Shown piece after piece: positions 9,016-17,195 of a DNA stretch of 64,000 nt (position 1 is its first letter; each line of letters begins with the position of its first letter). Location: the NCBI RefSeq assembly GCF_000146325.1, contig NZ_GL397067.1:912919-976918 (forward strand). The letters are read 5' to 3'. Source of the stretch: Pediococcus acidilactici DSM 20284 (GTDB lineage: Bacteria > Bacillota > Bacilli > Lactobacillales > Lactobacillaceae). A program made the position numbers and the translations under genes. The notes below the pieces were generated by a model. The model searched no databases, was not told where the DNA came from, and saw only the letters and a program-made list of their open reading frames with translations.

Positions 9016-9888
9016 TTAAAGTTGATGATAAATGTCATAAACCTCTTGTTTGGCGAGTCCGCGTAATTTAGCGACCTGCTTAATTGCAATGGTCGGTTTG
9101 ACTTTTTCTTCATCAATAATCTTTTGCACATGTTCATTAATGGTTAACGATTCCCAGTCTTGGTTTTCCACAGCCTGGGGATGGGGATTTCCCGCCACCA
9201 TTACCACGAATTCACCGCGGATTTCCGTGGACGCAATCCACTCCTGAACTTCTGCTACGCTGCCCCGAATAAATTCTTCGTAACGCTTGGTTAATTCTCG
9301 TGCTAAAACCATTTGCCGTTCCGTTCCCATTACGGTGGCAATGTTCTTCACCGTCTTTGCCAACCGGTGCGGAGCTTCATAGAAGATCAACGTGTCGGGA
9401 TGGTTCTTTAACTTTTCTAGTTCCGCCTGTTGTTCTTTGGGTTTCCGAGCCAAAAACCCGTAAAAAGTGAACGGCTGGGGCGCTAATCCCGAAGCAATCA
9501 AGGCCGTGGTTCCAGCATTGGCTCCCGGTAGCGGAATCACTTTTAAGCCCGCTTGAACGGCCGCCTGCACCAGTTCCTTTCCAGGGTCGCTAATCGAGGG
9601 CATCCCCGCGTCCGAAACCTGGGCAATCGTGCGTCCATCCGCTAACATTTCTAAAATCGCTGGAATTCGCTCTTGGGTGTTGTGCTCGTGAAAACTCATT
9701 TGCTTGGTGTCAACTGCAAAATGGTTGAGCAATTTTTGGGTATTACGGGTATCTTCCGCAAGGATCAGGTCCGCTTCCTTTAAGATCTGGACCGCCCGAA
9801 ACGTCATATCATCTAAATTTCCGATGGGGGTGGGCACTAAATATAAAGACCCCGCCGATGACGGGGTAAAACTCTTTTGGGTTAACAT
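9016..9888 (-). CDS. rsmI: 16S rRNA (cytidine1402-2'-O)-methyltransferase RsmI
   Basis: RsmI methylates the ribose of C1402 in the ribosomal P site using S-adenosylmethionine. The 290-residue tetrapyrrole-methylase fold shows LYLVPTPIGNLDDMTFRA, ILAEDTRNTQKLL, SDAGMPSISDPG and the SAM-binding PLPGANAGTTAL. ATG 9888 is preferred, since the GGAG that can act as RBS lies between the candidates at 9903 and 9888. The start is directly next to the yabA stop, implying coupling. Confidence 0.95.
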   Translation of the reverse strand: MLTQKSFTPSSAGSLYLVPTPIGNLDDMTFRAVQILKEADLILAEDTRNTQKLLNHFAVDTKQMSFHEHNTQERIPAILEMLADGRTIAQVSDAGMPSISDPGKELVQAAVQAGLKVIPLPGANAGTTALIASGLAPQPFTFYGFLARKPKEQQAELEKLKNHPDTLIFYEAPHRLAKTVKNIATVMGTERQMVLARELTKRYEEFIRGSVAEVQEWIASTEIRGEFVVMVAGNPHPQAVENQDWESLTINEHVQKIIDEEKVKPTIAIKQVAKLRGLAKQEVYDIYHQL

Positions 9889-9889
9889 A

Positions 9890-10237
9890 TTAACGATCTC
9901 CATAAATAACGGTTAAGCAAAAAGCACATTCTTCATCGTCTTGCCGGTGCTTGCCAAAGAATTCGTTGCAAATATGGTAGCCGCTAGCATAAAGCTTTTC
10001 CAAATTTTGCAATGATTTTGATAAACCGTGCTTCGTATTCTTGGTTCCTTCATTTTCGTGTTCCGCGGCAGTGGCCTGTTTAAGCCGCTCCCTTAAGTGT
10101 TGGTTTTCAATCTTAAGTTCGGCATTTTCCTCCATGATTTCTACCATGGCACTTTGGGTTTCGTGTAGTTTATTTAACAAATCCTCAGCGTTGTGCGTAA
10201 CTTCTGTTATTTGATCAAATAAATCTTTCTTTTCCAC
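9890..10237 (-). CDS. yabA: Replication initiation control protein YabA
   Basis: YabA binds DnaA and the DnaN clamp and restrains re-initiation of replication. The 115-residue protein has an N-terminal coiled coil (about residues 1-60, with an EENAELKIENQHLRERL heptad pattern) and a C-terminal zinc site (HICNEFF...CAFC). GTG start with GAGGGTGATA upstream. It sits between holB (4 bases) and rsmI, the usual firmicute order; the yaaT gene found between holB and yabA in Bacillus is absent here. Confidence 0.93.
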   Translation of the reverse strand: MEKKDLFDQITEVTHNAEDLLNKLHETQSAMVEIMEENAELKIENQHLRERLKQATAAEHENEGTKNTKHGLSKSLQNLEKLYASGYHICNEFFGKHRQDDEECAFCLTVIYGDR

Positions 10238-10241
10238 ACTA

Positions 10242-11252
10242 TCACCCTCTCATTTTAAAAATATCACATAATTCAATTGTCACTTTTTCCACAATTCCCT
10301 GAAAATTCAAATTTTGCTTTAGCTTTCCGCGTAACGGCAATAGTAAATCGCTAACCTTAAGCAACTGGCTGACCGTTGTTTGCTCCGCGACCTGGCGTAA
10401 CGCTGCTTGATCAGTAAGGTACGTAAGGTCGACTTGACCAAACTTAAGTGCCAACAAATCCATCGCGTACAACATCATCATGTCTAAAACAATTACTTGG
10501 TGTTCCCGGTCCTTAGCTAGTCCAATAATCCGAGTTTGGACGTCCACAAATGCACTCATATCGCCCTTGGTAACGGCACCAAACCATTTTTCAAGAGCCT
10601 TATGCGCGTCTTCTATCCAATTATTTTCTAACAAACTCTGCATTTCTTCACGGTCGCTAGTCAACCGTACTAATAGATGGGCGGTGCTCTCCGTTACCTC
10701 ACCGTCCGCAGTTAGTTCAGCAACTAGCTGACTTTTCTGAAGCGGTTTCAGCTCGATAATTTCCGTTCGCGACATGATGGTTGGCAAAATTAAATTTTTG
10801 CTTTCCGTGAGTAAGAAGGCGGTCACGTTCCCCGCCGGCTCCTCAATAAATTTCAGCAAACTATTTGCCGCACTGGTAGTCATTAAGTGCGCCTGGTCGA
10901 TAATGAAAACCTTCCGATTTCCTTCGACCCCGCTTTTGGAAAATTCGGCCTTTAAAAATCGAACCTGATCGACCTTGATCGACTGGCCGTCGGGTTCGAT
11001 TTCTACTACGTCGGGATGCTGCCCAGTACTAATTCGATGACATTCTTCACATTTTCCACAGGGCATCCCGTCTTGTAAGTTTTGACAAAATAGCCGCTCG
11101 GCAACCCACCGGGCCACCTCTTTTTTGCCAGTTCCGCTTGCGCCGGTTAGCAAGTAGGCGTGTGCGAGGTGGCGGTTGTCAATCATTTGTTGAAAACGTT
11201 CGATGACCGCGGGTTGTTTAGTTACGGCCGGATTCTTTACTGCTGCTGTCAA
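10242..11252 (-). CDS. holB: DNA polymerase III delta' subunit HolB
   Basis: HolB is part of the clamp loader. The 336-residue protein has the AAA+ fold with LLTGASGTGKKEVARWVAE, a zinc module CQNLQDGMPCGKCEEC, and the sensor region SAANSLLKFIEEP. The start appears to be TTG at 11252, 6 bases after the darA stop, with no good RBS, so translation is probably coupled to darA. It clusters with tmk, darA and yabA. Confidence 0.93.
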   Translation of the reverse strand: MTAAVKNPAVTKQPAVIERFQQMIDNRHLAHAYLLTGASGTGKKEVARWVAERLFCQNLQDGMPCGKCEECHRISTGQHPDVVEIEPDGQSIKVDQVRFLKAEFSKSGVEGNRKVFIIDQAHLMTTSAANSLLKFIEEPAGNVTAFLLTESKNLILPTIMSRTEIIELKPLQKSQLVAELTADGEVTESTAHLLVRLTSDREEMQSLLENNWIEDAHKALEKWFGAVTKGDMSAFVDVQTRIIGLAKDREHQVIVLDMMMLYAMDLLALKFGQVDLTYLTDQAALRQVAEQTTVSQLLKVSDLLLPLRGKLKQNLNFQGIVEKVTIELCDIFKMRG

Positions 11253-11258
11253 GGCCGT

Positions 11259-11594
11259 TTAGAACCGTTCGAATTGGTCAACCGGCAAGACAAATACCGT
11301 AGCTCCACCGACTTGGACCTTAATTGGGTACCCGGTTGCCCCTTCCATATTCACGTCCATATTTACCGATGGGGTCATGAACTCTTCCCGGGAGTGACTA
11401 GCCTTTTTAATGGTATCTAGAACCATTGGAACCCGTTCTTCTTCCACCCCGATTAAAAAGGTGGTGTTCCCAGATTGTAAAAATCCTCCGGTAGTCGATA
11501 ATTTAGTTGCCCGGATGTTTTGGTCAATAAATTGATCGCTAAGATGGTTAGCGTCCTTATCTTGAACAATTGCAATAACTAATTTGGTTGCCAT
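11259..11594 (-). CDS. darA: Cyclic-di-AMP receptor DarA (PstA/YaaQ)
   Basis: A PII-like trimeric cytosolic protein that binds cyclic di-AMP. The 111-residue sequence has the family pattern MATKLVIAIVQDKDA, ATKLSTTGGFLQSGNTTFLIGVE, and the C-terminal GGATVFVLPVDQFERF. RBS GGGGGAAA. It lies between tmk (15 bases) and holB, as in most firmicutes. Its downstream partner is not known from the sequence. Confidence 0.93.
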   Translation of the reverse strand: MATKLVIAIVQDKDANHLSDQFIDQNIRATKLSTTGGFLQSGNTTFLIGVEEERVPMVLDTIKKASHSREEFMTPSVNMDVNMEGATGYPIKVQVGGATVFVLPVDQFERF

Positions 11595-11609
11595 AATGTG
11601 TTTCCCCCA

Positions 11610-12239
11610 CTATTTTAAAATTTGGTCTAAAACATTGATAACTGCTTTTTTTACGTCGCCAATTGATTGACTAGCATCAATCACCACGATTCGTTCCGGA
11701 TACCGTTTGGCTAATGCTAAATAGGCGTCACGAACTCGTTCGTGAAAATCAAGCTGCTCTAAATCAAGTCGATCAACATCGTCGGTGCGGTGAGTCATGA
11801 TCCGTTTTAAGCCCACTTCAGCGCTCACGTCTAAATAAATAGTTTTTTCCGGTAAACACCCCTCCGTAGCAAACAAGTTCATTTGGTAGACTGCTTCCGG
11901 GCCAATTTCACGTCCGGCTCCTTGGTACGCAATCGAGCTATCCACGTAACGGTCACAGAAAACTACCTGACCGCGTGCTAACGCCGGTAAAATTGTTTCC
12001 GTCAAATGTTGCCGACGGGCTGCCGCATATAACAAAGCTTCCGTTCGAGCATCCATTTCCGTGTTATTTTTATCCAAAATAATTGCGCGAATTGCCTCTG
12101 AAATCGGATTGCCTCCGGGTTCGCGGGTCACCGTCAAACGATCTGCAAGTCGAGTGCGGTAATGCTCCACCATCGCCTCCAAAATCGTTGTTTTGCCAGC
12201 CCCGTCAGGCCCTTCAAATGAAATAAAATGCCCATTCAC
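11610..12239 (-). CDS. tmk: Thymidylate kinase
   Basis: Tmk phosphorylates dTMP to dTDP. At 209 residues it is of normal length. Motifs are the P-loop FEGPDGAGKTTI, the DRY-like FCDRYVDSSIAYQG, and the lid region. GTG start with AGGTAGGG upstream. It is the first gene of tmk-darA-holB-yabA-rsmI. The recR unit upstream is closed by its own terminator, so tmk should have a separate promoter in the 12240-12565 gap. Confidence 0.95.
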   Translation of the reverse strand: MNGHFISFEGPDGAGKTTILEAMVEHYRTRLADRLTVTREPGGNPISEAIRAIILDKNNTEMDARTEALLYAAARRQHLTETILPALARGQVVFCDRYVDSSIAYQGAGREIGPEAVYQMNLFATEGCLPEKTIYLDVSAEVGLKRIMTHRTDDVDRLDLEQLDFHERVRDAYLALAKRYPERIVVIDASQSIGDVKKAVINVLDQILK

Positions 12240-12565
12240 CAGTTATTCCCTACCTTATGATTTTTTATATTGATTATTTTTATTCTACTTTAGATTTTCT
12301 AGACTGTCTATTAACTACTCTAAAAACTCGTCCCGGTTTAGCCTTTGATATGCCGGTCAGCGTCGATATTTTAAATTTTTTAAAATAGTTGGCGCAATGC
12401 ATTTCTCCGGCCAGTTATTTAATCCCGCAGTCTTTATATTTGCCACCAAATGGTTAAGTTTTGCACAGCCTACTGGGAGGAGTGCAGTTGTTCGTAAACT
12501 AAAAAGTTTTCCACAGCTCCCACTTCATTCTAACAACCCTGGTCGAAAGAACCAACGGTAAATCA
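12240..12565. other. Intergenic gap upstream of tmk, no gene seen
   Basis: About 325 bases without a supported gene. It contains an AT palindrome (ATTTTAAA / TTTAAAAT near 12370-12390). It should hold the tmk promoter, but I see no pair with good spacing. No small reading frame with an RBS was convincing. Confidence 0.4.
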
Positions 12566-12607
12566 AAAAGAGCCCCATGACCAATTTCGTAGTCATGAAG
12601 CTCTTTG
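12566..12607 (-). terminator. Rho-independent terminator after recR
   Basis: On the minus strand AGAGCTTCATGAC and GTCATGGGGCTCT form a long stem with a 10-base loop, followed by T5. It ends the dnaX-ybaB-recR unit. Confidence 0.88.
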
Positions 12608-12663
12608 ATACGACCGGAACTTTAGAAGCTCTCCATTTAAATTAGCTTACCGTGCTCGGATCA

Positions 12664-13263
12664 TTACATCTCTGTCCGACCTTCGACCGCTTTATACAAA
12701 GTCATCTGGTCAGCATACTCAATGTCACTCCCCACGGAAAGTCCGTGCGCCAGTCTGGTTACCTTAATACCCGAAGGCTTAATCAATCGAGAGATATACA
12801 TTGCGGTCGCTTCCCCCTCGGGAGTGGCGTTAGTCGCAATGATTACTTCCTTGATTGCTTCGTTTTTCTGGAGCCGGGTCAGCAAGCTCGCGATGTTAAT
12901 ATCTTCGGGCCCCTTCCCGTCCATTGGCGACAACACGCCGTGTAGCACGTGGTAAAGTCCATGATATTCCTTCATTTGTTCCATTGACATTACGTCCTTG
13001 GAATCTTCAACGACTAGGACCGTTTTTTGGTCCCGGCTTGCATCTTGGCAAATATCACAAGGGTCGTCTTCCGTGATGTTGCCACAAATGCTACAAAAAC
13101 GTAAGTCACGTTGTGCAGAAATTAACGCCTTGGCGAAGTCCGTCACATCATCTTTTTGCATATCAAGCGTAAAGAAGGCCAACCGGGTCGCGGTTTTATA
13201 GCCAATCCCTGGTAACTTCATAAAACTATCAATTAACTTAGCAATTGGTTCTGGATATTGCAT
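12664..13263 (-). CDS. recR: Recombination mediator RecR
   Basis: RecR works with RecO and RecF to load RecA at gaps. The 199-residue protein is exactly the usual length from ATG 13263 ([14 protein letters not shown]). AGGTGAG lies 7 bases before that ATG, so the GTG at 13275 is not used. Visible parts are the helix-hairpin-helix [15 protein letters not shown], the four-cysteine zinc finger [16 protein letters not shown], and the Toprim VLVVEDSKD. It follows ybaB in the conserved dnaX-ybaB-recR order. Confidence 0.96.
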   Translation of the reverse strand: MQYPEPIAKLIDSFMKLPGIGYKTATRLAFFTLDMQKDDVTDFAKALISAQRDLRFCSICGNITEDDPCDICQDASRDQKTVLVVEDSKDVMSMEQMKEYHGLYHVLHGVLSPMDGKGPEDINIASLLTRLQKNEAIKEVIIATNATPEGEATAMYISRLIKPSGIKVTRLAHGLSVGSDIEYADQMTLYKAVEGRTEM

Positions 13264-13286
13264 CCGGACACTCACCTACGATTCTT

Positions 13287-13607
13287 TTATAGTCCGGGAA
13301 TTCCCTTAGTGTATTTCCCCATGGTCTTGTTGGTTTCACTGTCGATTTTGCTCATTGCGTCGTTAACCGCGGCAACTACTAAATCTTGCAACATGTCGGG
13401 GTCGTCTTCGTCAATGGCTTCTGGATTAATAACGATGTCCTTCATCTTATGGTTTCCGGTAAAGGTTACCTTCACCATGTCATCGGGCGCAACGCCGATA
13501 AATTCGGTTTCGTTTAGTCGTTCTTGTTCTTCCGTTACTTGTTTTTGCATCTTTTGTACTTGACGCATCATATTTTGCATGTTTCCCATTCCACCACGCA
13601 TAGTCAT
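13287..13607 (-). CDS. Nucleoid-associated protein YbaB/EbfC
   Basis: A small DNA-binding nucleoid protein of about 105 residues. It starts with the Met/Gly-rich [19 protein letters not shown], a helical pincer, followed by [22 protein letters not shown], the family core. Three in-frame ATGs lie close together (13613, 13607, 13601); 13607 gives the best spacing to AAAGGA. Placed between dnaX and recR as in nearly all firmicutes. Confidence 0.93.
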   Translation of the reverse strand: MTMRGGMGNMQNMMRQVQKMQKQVTEEQERLNETEFIGVAPDDMVKVTFTGNHKMKDIVINPEAIDEDDPDMLQDLVVAAVNDAMSKIDSETNKTMGKYTKGIPGL

Positions 13608-13616
13608 TACCATCCT

Positions 13617-15353
13617 TTAATCATTTTTTACATTAACGTTTTCGGAACCGAATAGTTCCACAGCCTTTTCCACTACGGCGCTATCTTCAGGCGCCACCGT
13701 CGTTGGTTGGGACGGTTCTTCCTCTTTAGATGCACTTTCGGTTTCCTTACTTAAATGGTGCGTTTTAATAAATTCTGCCCGCACCGTTGGCCACTCTTCA
13801 ACTGTAACATAGACAACTTGATAATCTGAACCAGTTAGCTTAGCCAAATTTTGTTGTAATTCGTCACGCAAGCTTTCATTATCCACAGCCTTTTCAAACA
13901 AAAAGTCATAATCGAAAGCCACCACGACGCCCTCTTCGCTGGCAGCCACTGGTTTAGAAACGTGCATCAAGGCTCGTTTCGTGACCGATAGCATATCCAT
14001 CAAGTCGCGCCAAAGGTTTTGCATTTCCACCAAGCTATCTTTAGTAGCGTTCTCCAAAATCGGGTAAATTTTAGTCAGGTTGGCCGGCGTCTTCACGTTG
14101 CGACTTCCCGAAGCCCGTTTTTTCGGCGCTGCGGATGCTGGTTTAGCAGGCGCGGGAGCTGCAGAAGTTGTCCGCTCTTTGAGGCGCTTAACCTCCCCCT
14201 GCAAACGGTCAACTTCATTTTTAAGCTGTTGTACCTCTTCGTTATCTGCTGTCGCACTCGCTGGAGTTGCGGACCGCTGAGAGAGCTTAATCGTCAACAC
14301 TTCTAGGTAAACGTCAGGGTGCGTCGTAAACCGCATTTGTTGTTGAATCTGGTTTAACGTGTCGATCATTTCGTACAACTCGTTGCCGCTAACCATGTCC
14401 GCTTCTTTGACAAAGTCTTCGCTAAGGTCGCTCAAACTCTGTTCCTTAACTAGCTGGGGATCTTCTTGGTATAAAAGCAGGTTGCGTTCTACCGCAATCA
14501 GATCTTCAATCAGCCGCTGACCGTCCTTACCTTCGTCCAAAATTTGGTGCAACGTTTCTAACGCTGCGGGAGTATCCTTTTCGAAAATCTGGGTTAGGTA
14601 TTGATCCAGTAACTGCTGGTTAACGCTCCCGGTTACCAGCAACGCGTTGTCCATCGTTACCGTTTCATTTCCAAACGAGATAACCTGGTCAAGAATACTG
14701 AGTGCATCCCGCATTCCGCCTTCCGCAGCCTTGGCGATGATTGATAACGCCTTAGGATCGTATTCAATCCCCTTTTGTTCCAAAATATAAACCATCCGGT
14801 CGTAACTTTGGGTCGGGGTAATACGCTTAAAATCAAACCGTTGGGTCCGTGAAATAATTGTTAGCGGAATTTTTTGAGGTTCGGTCGTCGCTAAAATGAA
14901 GATTACGTTAGTCGGCGGCTCTTCCAAAGTTTTGAGGAGTGCGTTAAACGCCCCCGTCGACAGCATGTGCACTTCGTCGATAATGTAAACCTTATAATCT
15001 GCCTCCGTGGGTGCGTACTTTGCCTTATCACGAATATCGCGAATTTCTTCAACCCCGTTGTTCGAGGCCGCGTCAATTTCAATCACGTCATTTAAATTAC
15101 CGTCCGTGATTGCCCGACAAGTCGCACATTCATTACACGGTTCGCCATCTTTTAAATAATGACAGTTAACCGCCTTAGCAAAAATCTTAGCTGCCGAGGT
15201 CTTCCCCGTCCCCCGGGGACCCGTAAACAGATACGCATGACTAGTCTGCTTAGTTATTAACGCATTTTTCAAAGTTCTGGTAACCACTTCTTGACCAACC
15301 ATGTCGGCAAACTTCTGCGGCCGCCAAACGCGGTACAATGCTTGATAACTCAT
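13617..15353 (-). CDS. dnaX: DNA polymerase III subunits gamma/tau
   Basis: The clamp-loader motor subunit, 578 residues. Motifs are Walker A GPRGTGKTSAAK, zinc cysteines CNECATC, Walker B YIIDEVHMLS, and the sensor SRTQRFDFKRI. A coiled coil (about residues 375-400) and an Ala/Pro/Lys linker precede the tau-specific C-terminal domain. It follows the SRP RNA and is followed after 4-9 bases by ybaB. I see no strong programmed-frameshift signal for a separate gamma form. Confidence 0.95.
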   Translation of the reverse strand: MSYQALYRVWRPQKFADMVGQEVVTRTLKNALITKQTSHAYLFTGPRGTGKTSAAKIFAKAVNCHYLKDGEPCNECATCRAITDGNLNDVIEIDAASNNGVEEIRDIRDKAKYAPTEADYKVYIIDEVHMLSTGAFNALLKTLEEPPTNVIFILATTEPQKIPLTIISRTQRFDFKRITPTQSYDRMVYILEQKGIEYDPKALSIIAKAAEGGMRDALSILDQVISFGNETVTMDNALLVTGSVNQQLLDQYLTQIFEKDTPAALETLHQILDEGKDGQRLIEDLIAVERNLLLYQEDPQLVKEQSLSDLSEDFVKEADMVSGNELYEMIDTLNQIQQQMRFTTHPDVYLEVLTIKLSQRSATPASATADNEEVQQLKNEVDRLQGEVKRLKERTTSAAPAPAKPASAAPKKRASGSRNVKTPANLTKIYPILENATKDSLVEMQNLWRDLMDMLSVTKRALMHVSKPVAASEEGVVVAFDYDFLFEKAVDNESLRDELQQNLAKLTGSDYQVVYVTVEEWPTVRAEFIKTHHLSKETESASKEEEPSQPTTVAPEDSAVVEKAVELFGSENVNVKND

Positions 15354-15377
15354 TAAATTTCCTTCCCCGATTTCTGT

Positions 15378-15416
15378 TTTTAAAGAAAGAACCCTTAGCC
15401 CCGATGGACTAAGAGT
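15378..15416 (-). terminator. Terminator after the SRP RNA
   Basis: On the minus strand ACTCTTAG and CTAAGGGT pair around a 10-base loop, then TCTTTCTTT follows. It lies between the SRP RNA and dnaX. Confidence 0.65.
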
Positions 15417-15425
15417 TCCGTTGAT

Positions 15426-15529
15426 TTGCTCAATAACTTAAGGCACAAGCCAGAGCATACTTAGTGCTGCTTCCTTCCGGACCTGACACAATTCGTAAGT
15501 CCAACCTTGCCTCAAGGCCTTACGGCAAT
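15426..15529 (-). ncRNA. ffs: Bacterial small SRP RNA (4.5S type)
   Basis: The minus strand carries the universal SRP apical loop GTCAGGTCCGGAAGGAAGC (around 15468-15487), which binds Ffh. The flanks pair: CTTGAGGCA on the 5' side with TGCCTTAAG on the 3' side, giving the long rod of the small SRP RNA of about 100 nucleotides. The ends are estimated from the outer TTGC/GCAA pairing. It lies between tadA and dnaX, its standard place in lactobacilli. Confidence 0.92.
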
Positions 15530-15567
15530 AACTATGATACTCGAATTTTAATAAAATTTCCACTATT

Positions 15568-16053
15568 TTACCGATTTTTTTTTCGACGTTCGCGAATTGC
15601 CTTGAAGAAACTTTTCATTAACCCGGCCGCTTGGTCTGCAGCCACCCCTTCGCGGACTTCCACCTGGTGATTTAAACGCTGGTCTTCTAAGACCGTATAC
15701 AAACTTCGGACTGCGCCCGCCTTCGAATCCCGTGCGCCAAAGTACACTTCCGGGATTTGAGAATTGATGATTGTCCCGCTACACATCAAGCACGGTTCAA
15801 TCGTGACAAATAATTGGCAATCCCACAGACGCCAGCTTCGTAAATACGCGCAAGCTTCCGTGATGGCCAACACCTCGGCATGCGTGGTCGCGTCCTGGGA
15901 GTGCTCCCGAAGGTTATGTCCCCGGCCAATAATTTTGCCATCATGCACCACTACGGCTCCGATCGGCACTTCATCAATCATTTTGGCAAACTGGGCTTCC
16001 TTTAAGGCTTCTCCCATATAAAATTGAACTTCTGCTTCACTTAATTTACTCAT
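15568..16053 (-). CDS. tadA: tRNA adenosine(34) deaminase TadA
   Basis: TadA converts A34 to inosine in tRNA-Arg(ACG). The 161-residue cytidine-deaminase fold shows the catalytic THAEVLAI (His, Glu) and the zinc pair PCLMC. ATG 16053 is chosen; it overlaps the stop of the upstream methyltransferase gene (ATGAGTAA), implying translational coupling. A GTG at 16059 is the alternative. The C-terminus is basic (RERRKKNR). The SRP RNA follows. Confidence 0.94.
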   Translation of the reverse strand: MSKLSEAEVQFYMGEALKEAQFAKMIDEVPIGAVVVHDGKIIGRGHNLREHSQDATTHAEVLAITEACAYLRSWRLWDCQLFVTIEPCLMCSGTIINSQIPEVYFGARDSKAGAVRSLYTVLEDQRLNHQVEVREGVAADQAAGLMKSFFKAIRERRKKNR

Positions 16054-16651
16054 GCTCACTTCTTAAAATGTAATATCCTTTATTTTTCTTTAGTACCGTT
16101 ACGTTGCCAAAAGTTTCCGCCATTAATTTCTTTGCGGATGGCGCCCCCTGCTTCTTTTGTAAAACGATGATCAGCTGGCCGCCCTTCGTTAAGTGCTCCT
16201 TAGCACCGGTAATAATGGCGTTCACCACCGTTTTTCCGGCCCGAACCGGCGGGTTAGAAACAACCGTTGTAAAATCAGTTTTAGCTACCGCTTCGTAAGC
16301 ATCCGAATGGTAAACTCGTGTACGTGCGGCCACGCCATTGGCTTCTGCATTCCGCTCAGCAAGTGCTAACGCCCGTTCGTTAACGTCGGTCATCTCCACT
16401 CGTGCTTCAGGGAATTGCTTAGCTAGCGCAATTCCCATTGGACCATATCCGCAGCCCACGTCTAAAATTGAACTTTGGGGAACATCCAGTGGCAAAGCTT
16501 CTAATAATGTCCGGGTACCAAAGTCAACGGTGTTCTTTGAAAAAACTCCGTTGTCCGACACAAAATTTAATTCGTGCCCCAAAAGTGTGTAACGCCAATG
16601 CTTTTCATCGTGTTCCACGTTAGGATTCTCCGTGAAATAATAATCTGTCAT
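16046..16651 (-). CDS. Class I SAM-dependent methyltransferase, RsmC-like
   Basis: A 201-residue methyltransferase of the RsmC/YbxB type, related to enzymes that modify guanines in 16S rRNA. Motif I is ILDVGCGYGPMGIALA, the acidic motif II is VEMTDVNERAL, and motif IV is VVSNPPVRAG (NPP). ATG 16651 is chosen because GGAGGA lies 8 bases upstream; a TTG at 16666 would include that RBS. It overlaps tadA by 8 bases. It has only the C-terminal half of E. coli RsmC, so the exact target is uncertain. Confidence 0.85.
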   Translation of the reverse strand: MTDYYFTENPNVEHDEKHWRYTLLGHELNFVSDNGVFSKNTVDFGTRTLLEALPLDVPQSSILDVGCGYGPMGIALAKQFPEARVEMTDVNERALALAERNAEANGVAARTRVYHSDAYEAVAKTDFTTVVSNPPVRAGKTVVNAIITGAKEHLTKGGQLIIVLQKKQGAPSAKKLMAETFGNVTVLKKNKGYYILRSEHE

Positions 16652-16748
16652 TGAAAAGTCCTCCAATCTCTATTAGTATGATAACGTATTGTAAATTTGG
16701 ATACCAATTTAATTAAAATAATTTTTATTGCTCGGTGAATGCCGGCGT

Positions 16749-16806
16749 AGCACAACATCTGGTAGTTTTGACCCGTTAAAGACACCAGATGATGTGCTTT
16801 TTTGTT
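16749..16806 (+). terminator. Strong plus-strand hairpin with T-run upstream of nrdH
   Basis: AGCACAACATCTGGT and ACCAGATGATGTGCT form a near-complete stem around an 18-base loop, followed by seven T. It points in the nrdH direction but no plus-strand gene lies upstream. It may end a short leader or small RNA, or shield nrdH from read-through. Confidence 0.75.
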
Positions 16807-16832
16807 GAAATCGGTCCGAAATGTTGTATACT
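16805..16832 (+). promoter_or_regulatory. Promoter of nrdHEF
   Basis: TTGAAA (16805-16810) and TATACT (16827-16832) are separated by 16 bases, with TG just before the -10. It lies immediately after the terminator hairpin and 40 bases upstream of nrdH. No clear NrdR box was seen. Confidence 0.7.
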
Positions 16833-16872
16833 TAAATGCAGACAGAAAGAATAAATAAGAGGGGGAGTCACC

Positions 16873-17103
16873 ATGAAAAAAGTCGTTGTTTACACTAAAA
16901 ACAATTGCATGCAATGCAAAATGACCAAGCGTTTTCTAAGTGAAAACGGAGTTGAATTTGAAGAACGCAACATCAACTTGCATCCAGAATACATTGACGA
17001 ATTAAAAGGCCGCGGTTTCCAAGCCGTTCCCGTAGTTCAATTTTCTGAAGATGATGCAATTGCTGGTTTTCGTCCAGACTTGTTAAAAAAATTAGCGATT
17101 TAA
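16873..17103 (+). CDS. nrdH: Glutaredoxin-like electron donor NrdH
   Basis: NrdH reduces the class Ib ribonucleotide reductase and is itself reduced by thioredoxin reductase. The 76-residue protein has the redox pair in NNCMQCKMTKRFL, then the conserved AVPVVQF and a C-terminal GFRPDLLKKL. RBS AGGGGGAG. It opens the nrdHEF cluster; a weak hairpin lies before nrdE. Confidence 0.95.
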   Translation: MKKVVVYTKNNCMQCKMTKRFLSENGVEFEERNINLHPEYIDELKGRGFQAVPVVQFSEDDAIAGFRPDLLKKLAI

Positions 17104-17134
17104 TTTAAATTGTTAGTTTGTTGATTTAGTGTCC

Positions 17135-17166
17135 ACGTTCCTTTGTTACAGATGGAGCGTTTTTTT
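17135..17166 (+). terminator. Weak hairpin with T-run between nrdH and nrdE
   Basis: ACGTTCC and GGAGCGT form a 7-bp stem (one G-U pair) with a 12-base loop, followed by T6. It could partly end transcripts after nrdH, so that nrdH is made in excess of nrdE and nrdF. Confidence 0.5.
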
Positions 17167-17195
17167 ATTTCGAAATTTAAGGAGTACACCCAAAT

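Noticed and set aside
12240-12663. Small gene between tmk and recR (yaaL/DUF2508 position)
   Set aside because: No frame with an RBS and a family-like N-terminus; the stretch contains only a terminator and AT-rich sequence.
14095-14160. Programmed frameshift for a gamma form of dnaX
   Set aside because: A run of six A is present near the linker, but no stimulatory hairpin or nearby stop typical of the E. coli signal is evident.
16667-16872. NrdR box or B12 riboswitch upstream of nrdH
   Set aside because: No ACACTATATATAGTGT-type box and no cobalamin-riboswitch core were seen; only a promoter and a terminator-like hairpin are supported.
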